DNA of 33,874 bases, taken from an uncultured Anaerolineaceae bacterium. Lineage in GTDB: Bacteria > Chloroflexota > Anaerolineae > Promineifilales > Promineifilaceae. This document shows positions 16,010 through 22,474 of this stretch, in pieces. The notes below the pieces were generated by a model. It did not search any database. It had not been told where the DNA came from and saw only the letters and a program-made list of their open reading frames with translations. Positions within the stretch are counted from its first letter, which is position 1. Each line of letters starts with the position of its first letter. Made by a program: the position numbers and the translations under genes. The stretch is from the NCBI GenBank assembly GCA_937967805.1, contig CALBTC010000432.1, forward strand, positions 1-33,874, read 5' to 3'.

Positions 16010-17115
16010 TGACAGGAATTGGCATCTTCATTTCGTTGGCCTTGGGGATTTTGGCGATTACGGCCGTTTCCAACTTCATCTTTTTCCTCCACCTGAAAGC
16101 CCGGCAGCCAGCCCAGGAGCCCAAACTTTCCATTTTGATACCGGCCCGGAATGAAGCGGCCGTTATCGGCGAGACGGTCCGCGATTTGTTGGCCCAGACC
16201 TGCCTTAATTTCGAGCTCATCCTCCTCGACGACCAATCCGACGACGGCACTGGCCGTATCGCTGCCCAAGCCGCTGGCGACGATGTGCGCTTCCGGCTTG
16301 TGACGGGTGCGCCACTGCCACCCGGCTGGCTAGGCAAAAATTGGGCCTGCCACCAGCTGAGCCAGGCGGCCGGCGGCCAATGGCTGCTCTTTGCCGATGC
16401 CGACGTTCGTTGGGCGCCCAATGCGCTGGTGGCGCTGCTCTCTTTGGCCCAAACCGAGCAGGCCGAGCTGCTTACCGTCTGGCCCACGCAGCAGACCGAA
16501 AGCTGGGCCGAGCGGCTGGTAGTGCCGCTGATGAGCTTTGCCATCCTGTGTTACCTGCCCATTTTGCCAGTACATTTCACCCACTGGCCTGCCTTTGCCG
16601 CGGCCAACGGCCAATGCCTGTTATTTCGTCGCGAGGCGTATGACAAAGTTGGCGGGCATACGGCCGTCCGCAACAACGTCATTGAGGATGTGGCGCTGGC
16701 GAGGTTAATTAAAGCAAACCGGCTGCGCCTGCGCATGGCCGACGGCAACCGGTTGGTGAGCTGCCGCATGTACCAGAGCTGGCCAGAAGTCAAGGCAGGT
16801 TTTGCCAAAAACATCCTGGCCGGGCACGGCGGCAGCGTTCCGTTTTTGCTGCTATCCACTCTGTTTCACTGGCTGGTTTTTCTATTTCCCTGGCTCTGGT
16901 TTGCCGCCTCGCTAGACCTCTGGCCAATGGCTTTGGGGCTGGGGGGCATGTTGCTGCGGGCGGGCACGGCCGTTTTCACTGGCCAACGCCCACTTGATGC
17001 CATCTTCATGCCCGTGTCCGTCCTGCTCATGACCCGTATCGCCTTTCAATCGATCCGGTGGCAGCGGCGCGGAACGGCCGTGTGGAAAGGAAGGAGGTTG
17101 GAGAGTGGAGATTAG
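16009..17115 (+). CDS. Family 2 glycosyltransferase, CruG-like
   Basis: Membrane-associated GT2 enzyme, 368 aa. The ATG 16009 overlaps the preceding stop (TGATG); a longer in-frame reading is only the shadow of the plsY-like gene. The first hydrophobic segment spans residues 5-28. The GT-A core has SILIPARNEAAVIGET (41-56), LLDDQSDDGT (72-81), the DXD-type metal site DAD at 130-132 and a later NNVIEDVALARLIK block that holds the likely catalytic acid. Two to four hydrophobic segments close the chain. CruG in cyanobacteria is a GT2 enzyme encoded with CruF that glycosylates the 2'-hydroxyl of myxol; the position here after cruF argues for a carotenoid glycosyltransferase. The sugar and the exact hydroxyl cannot be read from sequence. 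Confidence 0.85.
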   Translation: MTGIGIFISLALGILAITAVSNFIFFLHLKARQPAQEPKLSILIPARNEAAVIGETVRDLLAQTCLNFELILLDDQSDDGTGRIAAQAAGDDVRFRLVTGAPLPPGWLGKNWACHQLSQAAGGQWLLFADADVRWAPNALVALLSLAQTEQAELLTVWPTQQTESWAERLVVPLMSFAILCYLPILPVHFTHWPAFAAANGQCLLFRREAYDKVGGHTAVRNNVIEDVALARLIKANRLRLRMADGNRLVSCRMYQSWPEVKAGFAKNILAGHGGSVPFLLLSTLFHWLVFLFPWLWFAASLDLWPMALGLGGMLLRAGTAVFTGQRPLDAIFMPVSVLLMTRIAFQSIRWQRRGTAVWKGRRLESGD

Positions 17116-17152
17116 TTCAATCGCCAATCTCTACTCTGAAGAGCTTTTGTTT

Positions 17153-18700
17153 ATGAACGACATTTTAATCATCGGCGCGGGCATTGGCGGGCTCAGCACA
17201 GCCATCCGGCTGGCCGCCGCCGGGCAGCGCGTGACGATCTATGAAAAGAACCCGCAGGTTGGCGGTAAGATGAGCCAGGTCCGGGCCGGCGGCTTCCGCT
17301 GGGATATCGGCCCCTCGGTGATTACGATGCGGCACGTTTTTGAGGAACTGTTCGCTGCCGCCGGACGCCGCCTGGAAGATTATTTGACGCTGCAACCGGT
17401 TGAGCCGCTGACGCGCTATTTTTATCCAAACGGCACCATCCTCAACGCCACACAGGACCGTAAGCAGATGGCCCGGCAGATTGAGCAAATTGAGCCAGGC
17501 GATGTAGATCGCTATCTGGCCTACCTGGATTACGCCGAACAAATTCACCGCATCACCGGCCCGGTGTTCATCTACGACAGGCCGCCCACGTGGCGCAGCT
17601 TTTTGCGCGTGCCGTTGGCCGACTGGTTTAAGATCGACGGCTTGCGCACCATGCAGGCTGCCATTGAGGATCATGTGCAGTCGCCGGAACTGCGGCAGCT
17701 TTTGGGCCGCTTTGCCACCTACGTGGGCGGCAGCCCATACCTGGCCCCGGCCACGCTCAACGTCATTGCCCACGTGGAGCTGTCCGGCGGCGTCTGGTAT
17801 CCACGGGGTGGCATCTACAAGATCGCCGAAGCAATGGCCCGACTGGCCCGCGAGCTGGGGGTAGAAATTCATACTAATTGCGGCGTGCAAGAAATTGTGG
17901 TGGAGAACGGCCGTTTCCATCACCTGCTTTTGGATAACGGTGACACTGTTGAGGGAACGGCCGTTGTCAGCAACCTTGACATCACCACAACGCGAAAATA
18001 TTTGTTGAAAAACGTTAACGCAAAGGCGCAGAGGCGCAGAGGTTTTCGTGGTTGGTTATCAAAACTTCGTCCGCAGCCCGAATCCTCATCCAGCCCCAGC
18101 CCCATTCACAATTCACAATTCGAACCGTCTTGCTCCGGTTTCATTCTACTCCTCGGCCTCGACAGGCAGTTTCCGGAGCTGGCTCACCACAACATCCTCT
18201 TTTCGCCCGACTACCCGGCCGAATTCAAGGCAATCTTTGAGCAAGGCCGCCCACCTGACGACCCAACCATCTACATCGCCATTACCAGCAAAACCGATCC
18301 CCAACATGCCCTCGCCGGCGGCGAAAACTGGTTTGTGCTGGTCAACGCCCCGCCCCTGGATGACGCTTACGATTGGCAAGCCAACCAACAACGATACCGC
18401 GATCTGGTATTGCAAAAAATTGCCGATTTCGGCATTGACGCGCGCGACCACATCGTCACCGAGCAGATAGTGACACCTCACGACCTGGCAAAAGGCAGCG
18501 GGGCGTGGCGTGGCGTGCTGTACGGGGCGTCGCCGAACTCACGCTGGGCGGCATTTAAACGGCCACACAACCGCTCAGACATCCCCGGACTGTATTTTGT
18601 GGGCGGCACCACACACCCCGGCGGCGGCGTGCCGATGGTCACACTCTCCGGCAAGGTGGCAGCGGAGTTGTTATTGGAGGATTTGGAAAAAAAATTGTAA
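17153..18700 (+). CDS. CrtD-like carotenoid desaturase with repeat-derived insertion
   Basis: Second CrtI-superfamily oxidoreductase, 515 aa. ATG 17153 is preferred over an in-frame start at 17105 because it places the FAD motif GAGIGG at residues 8-13. Other marks: EKNPQVGGKMSQV, DIGPSVITM, the SCSGFILLLGLDRQFPELAHHNILFS region and the C-terminal GLYFVGGTTHPGGGVPMV. The SCSGF/LGLDR block is typical of 1-hydroxycarotenoid 3,4-desaturases (CrtD), which fits the preceding CruF hydratase. Residues of about 287-325, between KYLLK and SCSGF, are low in homology and encoded by three octamers (18019-18042), linker DNA and three heptamers (18104-18124): repeats have expanded a surface loop without breaking the frame. 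Whether the enzyme is still active is unknown. Confidence 0.87.
   Translation: MNDILIIGAGIGGLSTAIRLAAAGQRVTIYEKNPQVGGKMSQVRAGGFRWDIGPSVITMRHVFEELFAAAGRRLEDYLTLQPVEPLTRYFYPNGTILNATQDRKQMARQIEQIEPGDVDRYLAYLDYAEQIHRITGPVFIYDRPPTWRSFLRVPLADWFKIDGLRTMQAAIEDHVQSPELRQLLGRFATYVGGSPYLAPATLNVIAHVELSGGVWYPRGGIYKIAEAMARLARELGVEIHTNCGVQEIVVENGRFHHLLLDNGDTVEGTAVVSNLDITTTRKYLLKNVNAKAQRRRGFRGWLSKLRPQPESSSSPSPIHNSQFEPSCSGFILLLGLDRQFPELAHHNILFSPDYPAEFKAIFEQGRPPDDPTIYIAITSKTDPQHALAGGENWFVLVNAPPLDDAYDWQANQQRYRDLVLQKIADFGIDARDHIVTEQIVTPHDLAKGSGAWRGVLYGASPNSRWAAFKRPHNRSDIPGLYFVGGTTHPGGGVPMVTLSGKVAAELLLEDLEKKL
18019..18042. repeat. Octamer array I1 inside the CrtD-like gene
   Basis: CGCAAAGG, CGCAGAGG and CGCAGAGG in direct order, in frame within the desaturase. 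Same unit type as the intergenic array at 1463-1529. Confidence 0.85.
18104..18124. repeat. Heptamer array I2 inside the CrtD-like gene
   Basis: ATTCACA, ATTCACA and ATTCGAA encode the residues IHNSQFE just before the conserved SCSGF block. Confidence 0.8.
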
Positions 18701-19254
18701 CGCGCCAATCTCTCGCCGTACCGTAACGGTCGACCTGGCTACCGAAAATTTTCGCTCTGTGCAGACGCCCCACCATCATGAGTGATTGAATAAGCGCGAC
18801 ACGTGAGAATTGTCAAACGGCCGTTCACAGCTAAAATGTGCAGCATGAGCTGGTCACTAAAAACTGCCGCCAGGCATGGTACTCTTTTCCAAACCATCGC
18901 TTTGCTAGGCTTGCTGCTTACCCTCTTTTTTGCTAATGAGCAGGTTGGGTCGCTGTTTGGCAAACACACCCCCGCCGCCGGCAGCCGATCCAGGCACACC
19001 GGCTATTACCTAATTGATTGTGCGCACGACATGGAATGGTTGGGAATACGTTAATTGGCCTGCACCCATGCGGCTGAACCCGCTGCCCAGCAGCCAGTCA
19101 ACCTGGATTTTTGATTCGGAAGAAACATGGTACCTGCGATAGACTTCAGCAGCGATTACCGACCACATGCATGAAAATTTCACGCCAAGCCGCCAGATGC
19201 GCCAAACAAGCTTTGCGACTTTGCGTGAGGTTATTTATATACAAGGAGAAAGCT
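18701..19254. other. 554-base gap with possible decayed gene
   Basis: No convincing gene. A plus-strand frame at 18803-19054 (83 codons) has one hydrophobic segment (TIALLGLLLTLFFA) but no ribosome site. Its frame is followed, one base shifted, by an open stretch 19014-19142 ending in the segments GWEYVNWPAP and [14 protein letters not shown], which reads like a real C-terminus. The two may be parts of one frame-shifted, decayed gene; no family is recognised. The right end holds an octamer array (19183-19226) and the ribosome site of the next gene. Confidence 0.4.
19183..19226. repeat. Octamer inverted array J before the ThDP enzyme gene
   Basis: CGCCAAGC, CGCCAGAT and GCGCCAAA, a 4-base spacer, then CTTTGCGA and CTTTGCGT. 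The left half is degenerate. The array ends 16 bases before the ribosome site of the gene starting at 19255. Confidence 0.6.
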
Positions 19255-20994
19255 ATGGCAGCGGAGATGAACGGCGGCGTGTTGGTGGGTGAGGTGCTGC
19301 AAAAGCAGGGCGTGCAATTTTTGTACACGCTGTGCGGCGGGCATATTTCGCCTATTTTGGTGGGGGCTGAACAACAAGGAGTCCGGGTGATTGACGTGCG
19401 GCATGAGGCAACGGCCGTTTTTGCCGCCGACGCCACTGCCCGTTTAACCGGGATACCCGGCGTGGCGGCCGTCACGGCTGGCCCCGGCGTCACCAACACC
19501 ATTACTGCCCTCAAAAATGCGCAAATGGCCCAATCCCCCCTGGTGCTCATTGGCGGCTCGGCAGCCACGCTGCTAAAGGGGCGCGGCGCGCTGCAAGATA
19601 TTGACCAGCTTGCCCTGGTAAAACCCATTGTGAAGTGGGCTCGCGTCGCTAAAAAAGTGCGTGACATTGTGCCCCTGTTGGAAGAGGCGTTTCAGGTTTG
19701 CCAGCAGGGCGTGCCCGGCACTGTCTTCCTGGAAATTCCCATCGATTTGCTCTATCCGGAAGCGCTGGTGCGGAGTTGGACGATGGAGTCAAGCGGCAAA
19801 GGGCTGCTGGGCAAAGCGATGACGCTCTATTTTAGCGGGCATCTACGGCGCACCTTTGGCCGCGCCTGGGAACAGCGGGCCGGCGATCCCCAGCCGGTCA
19901 TTCCGCCGCTGCCCGATGCCAATGAAATAAAAAAGGTGGCTCAGACGCTGCTGGAAGCAAAACGGCCGTTACTCATCATCGGCAGCCAGACATTGGTTGA
20001 CGCCCAAAAAAGTACCGCGCTGCAACAAGCCGTTAAAAAGCTGGGCGTTCCCACCTACCTTTCCGGCATGGCGCGCGGCCTGCTGGGGCACAACCCGCTG
20101 CATCTGCGGCACAAGCGCAGCAAAGCGTTGCGCGAAGCGGATGTGATCATTTTGGCGGGCGTGCCGGTGGATTTTCGATTGGGTTACGGCCGTACCATTC
20201 CTCGAAGCACCACCTACATCTCAATCAATCGCAGCAAGGAAGATTTAACTAAAAACCGCCGTCCTACCGTTGGCGTGCTGGCCGATCCGGGCGCTTTTCT
20301 GCGCATGTTGGCCGAAAACTGGAACCCGGAGCTTACGCCGGCCACCTGGGAAGATTGGCATACCAACCTGGCCGCACGAGATGCCGCCCGCGATGCGGAA
20401 ATCGGCCAAACGGCGCAAGAAGCCACTGATTTGGTGAATCCCGTTTGGTTGTGCCGGCAGTTGGAAACGGCCGTGGCCGAAAACAGCGTTCTCATTGGCG
20501 ACGGCGGTGATTTTGTGGCCACGGCCAGCTACATCGTGCGGCCGCGTGGACCGCTGAGCTGGCTGGACCCCGGCGCGTTTGGCACGCTGGGGGCCGGCGG
20601 CGGCTTTGCCCTGGCCGCCAAGCTGTGCCGCCCGGAAGCCGAGGTGTGGCTGCTGTACGGCGATGGCTCCGCCGGCTACTCCCTGGCTGAATTTGACACC
20701 TTTGTCCGGCACGGCGTGGCTGTCATCGCCGTTATTGGCAATGATGCCTCATGGGCCCAAATTGCCCGAGACCAGGTGGAGATTTTGGGCACGCCGCTGG
20801 GCACAGAGCTGGCCCAAACCAATTATCATGTGGTGGCACAAGGCTACGGTGGCGAGGGTTTTTGTGTAGATGATCCGGCGCAGGTGAACGAGATTTTAGT
20901 AAAGGGGAAACAGGTGGCGGGGAACGGCCGTCCCGTGCTGATTAACGCGATGATTGGCAAAACCGATTTCCGCAAGGGGTCAATTTCAATGTGA
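19255..20994 (+). CDS. ThDP-dependent enzyme resembling ILVBL/2-hydroxyacyl-CoA lyase 2
   Basis: Thiamine diphosphate enzyme of the acetolactate synthase superfamily, 579 aa. Start ATG 19255 has AAGGAG six bases upstream; an in-frame extension to 19111 is array-derived. The N-terminal domain carries [15 protein letters not shown] and the catalytic Glu51 in [18 protein letters not shown], then [23 protein letters not shown]. The ThDP/Mg2+ motif is GDG at 469-471 with Asn496 (GDG-X24-N). These blocks, plus LQDIDQL and the FGRAWEQ segment of the middle region, resemble the animal ILVBL (HACL2) protein, which cleaves 2-hydroxyacyl-CoA, more than true IlvB. No small regulatory subunit gene is adjacent, which also argues against acetolactate synthase. 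The bacterial substrate is unknown; lysis of a hydroxylated acyl-CoA is inferred. Confidence 0.82.
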   Translation: MAAEMNGGVLVGEVLQKQGVQFLYTLCGGHISPILVGAEQQGVRVIDVRHEATAVFAADATARLTGIPGVAAVTAGPGVTNTITALKNAQMAQSPLVLIGGSAATLLKGRGALQDIDQLALVKPIVKWARVAKKVRDIVPLLEEAFQVCQQGVPGTVFLEIPIDLLYPEALVRSWTMESSGKGLLGKAMTLYFSGHLRRTFGRAWEQRAGDPQPVIPPLPDANEIKKVAQTLLEAKRPLLIIGSQTLVDAQKSTALQQAVKKLGVPTYLSGMARGLLGHNPLHLRHKRSKALREADVIILAGVPVDFRLGYGRTIPRSTTYISINRSKEDLTKNRRPTVGVLADPGAFLRMLAENWNPELTPATWEDWHTNLAARDAARDAEIGQTAQEATDLVNPVWLCRQLETAVAENSVLIGDGGDFVATASYIVRPRGPLSWLDPGAFGTLGAGGGFALAAKLCRPEAEVWLLYGDGSAGYSLAEFDTFVRHGVAVIAVIGNDASWAQIARDQVEILGTPLGTELAQTNYHVVAQGYGGEGFCVDDPAQVNEILVKGKQVAGNGRPVLINAMIGKTDFRKGSISM

Positions 20995-21023
20995 GGCCCC
21001 TTATCTCACCAAATCACTGCGAA

Positions 21024-21123
21024 TTGTCATTTCGACCGAAGGGAGAAATCCTTCTAAGCTAGCAGGGAAACTGCCTGGACTGGCCTAGAAGGATTTCTCG
21101 CCAAAAGCGGCTCAAAATGACAA
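21024..21123. repeat. Dispersed inverted-repeat element, copy 1
   Basis: About 100 bases bounded by TTGTCATTT (21024-21032) and AAATGACAA (21115-21123). Inner perfect 14-bp arms at 21043-21056 and 21086-21099 include GAGAAATCC/GGATTTCTC. The sequence next to the left end (CGACCGAAGGGAGAAATC) matches the right end of the element at 31111-31209 in reverse complement. It lies between convergent genes and contains no ORF, so it is a MITE-like or REP-like element. Confidence 0.8.
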
Positions 21124-21189
21124 GTTAAGGTACTTCGCAGAGAATGTCTGGTTATCGTTTACGATCCACTAAGGAATCTGAAGGCGAGC

Positions 21190-22230
21190 TTAATCTTCGT
21201 CTAAATGCTCGCCGGTTTGGTCCAGCCAGCGGGGCAGGTAGTTGTGCCGGTAGTAGAGCATAGCGGCGAAGCATAGACCAAAAGCCAGGGTTGCGATGAT
21301 GGTGACTTGCCACATAACGGCCGTAAACGGCACCAGCCACAACGTCGTAATCAACTCCAGCCCAATGAGGGAAAGCAAGAAGATGATAATCGCCTCCCGG
21401 CTGACCTTGGAGCCAACAAACGCTCCCAACGGTGCACCAACCACCACGATGGGCACCGCCACCAGCGAATACCGCCAGACGTCTGGTGAAATATCCTGGG
21501 CCACTAACCCGTGGAAGAGAAAGCCCACAATCGAATTCAACCCCATGATAATCACCGTGGTCGGGGTGCTTATCTTTTCATTGACGCCAAACATCAAAGT
21601 CAGCACGATAAACGTCACCACGTCAATACCGGAGCCGACGTTGGCGGCAAACATGCCGCCAAAAACCCCCAGCAGCACAAAAATCAGGCGATGCCGGCGC
21701 GTCCACTGCGGCAAATCGTGCTGCGGCGTCCAGTGCAGCCCCCAGCGAGAAATAATCAAGGCTACGCCAAATGCGGTGGTAACAAAAGTGAAGAAGATTT
21801 TGGGATAAGGCGCGGGCAGTGGAAACCAGAATAAGCCCAGCATATGGCCAAAAATCCCACCCAATGAGACAAAAAAGATAACTCTAGGCAGTACCTTAAT
21901 GCCGCGCGATACAATAAAAATACTGGCCATACCCATGCCAAAAGTTTGGATCATCAGGCTGAAGGTCCGGGCATCGGTGGCAGCGATGTGCAGCACTTTG
22001 GTAAAAACGGGAAAGGCAACAGCGCCACCGCCTTCGGCCGTAATTCCGGCCACAAAGGAGCCTAGCACCATTGTAAGGGAGGCAGGCCAATATGAATAAA
22101 ACAGTGCCCAGTTTTGTGAGAGGGTCATATAGATGACCCAAATAGTGTAAATCGTTGCCAAAACGGCAGGGTAAATGAGGTGGCGAACTCGCCGGGATTG
22201 ACGCAGGGTTAACAAAGCTTGCTGTTGCAT
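21190..22230 (-). CDS. TauE/SafE-family permease
   Basis: Integral membrane protein of the TauE/SafE (DUF81) family, 346 aa, eight or nine hydrophobic segments. Members export or import sulfite, sulfoacetate and other organic anions. Marks are the duplicated glycine-rich segments GSFVAGITAEGGGAVAFPVF and GGMFAANVGSGIDVVTFIVL, and GAPLGAFVGSKVSREAIIIF. The ATG at 22230 is chosen because AAGGAGG lies 11 bases upstream; a GTG at 22263 would place this ribosome site inside the coding region. It is divergent from the Ca2+ ATPase gene and convergent with the ThDP enzyme gene. Substrate unknown; sulfonate or sulfite is the family default, not shown here. Confidence 0.88.
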   Translation of the reverse strand: MQQQALLTLRQSRRVRHLIYPAVLATIYTIWVIYMTLSQNWALFYSYWPASLTMVLGSFVAGITAEGGGAVAFPVFTKVLHIAATDARTFSLMIQTFGMGMASIFIVSRGIKVLPRVIFFVSLGGIFGHMLGLFWFPLPAPYPKIFFTFVTTAFGVALIISRWGLHWTPQHDLPQWTRRHRLIFVLLGVFGGMFAANVGSGIDVVTFIVLTLMFGVNEKISTPTTVIIMGLNSIVGFLFHGLVAQDISPDVWRYSLVAVPIVVVGAPLGAFVGSKVSREAIIIFLLSLIGLELITTLWLVPFTAVMWQVTIIATLAFGLCFAAMLYYRHNYLPRWLDQTGEHLDED

Positions 22231-22342
22231 ACCATTGCTGGCCTCCTTGCCTGTTGCAGGCACTTCGAAGTAGGATGTTTACGAATCTGGAGATCGTAAG
22301 GAGTCAAGCTTACGGAGATTCTTGCTGCTAAATGTACGTTTT

Positions 22343-22372
22343 TTGCGACTTTTTGTGGAACTTGGGTATAAA
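22343..22372 (+). promoter_or_regulatory. Putative promoter of the P-type ATPase operon
   Basis: TTGCGA (22343-22348), an 18-base spacer and TATAAA (22367-22372) on the plus strand. The transcript would carry the nonamer array K in its leader before GAGGAG (22465-22470) and ATG 22475. Confidence 0.5.
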
Positions 22373-22388
22373 TACATGAATGAAAATC

Positions 22389-22456
22389 CGCAGATTTCGC
22401 AGATTTCGCAGATTATTTTTCTCTTTTCCTCTGCGTTCTCCGCGCTCTCCGCGGTT
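22389..22456. repeat. Nonamer inverted array K in the ATPase leader
   Basis: CGCAGATTT, CGCAGATTT and CGCAGATTA (22389-22415), a 14-base spacer, then TCTGCGTTC, TCCGCGCTC and TCCGCGGTT (22430-22456). The left units are nearly those of array D before feoA. Confidence 0.85.
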
Positions 22457-22474
22457 TATTTTTAGAGGAGAAGA

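Noticed and set aside
15355..16269. 304-codon minus-strand frame opposite the plsY-like and glycosyltransferase genes
   Set aside because: Both plus-strand genes are clearly conserved and coupled; the antisense frame has no recognisable domain.
21024..21123. Transcription terminator for the ThDP enzyme and permease genes
   Set aside because: Strong inverted repeats but no T-tract on either strand, and a second copy elsewhere shows it is a dispersed element; a secondary terminator role remains possible.
22389..22456. Regular short repeats that might be a CRISPR array
   Set aside because: Units are 9 bp and adjacent, without spacers of 25-40 bases; no cas genes are present.
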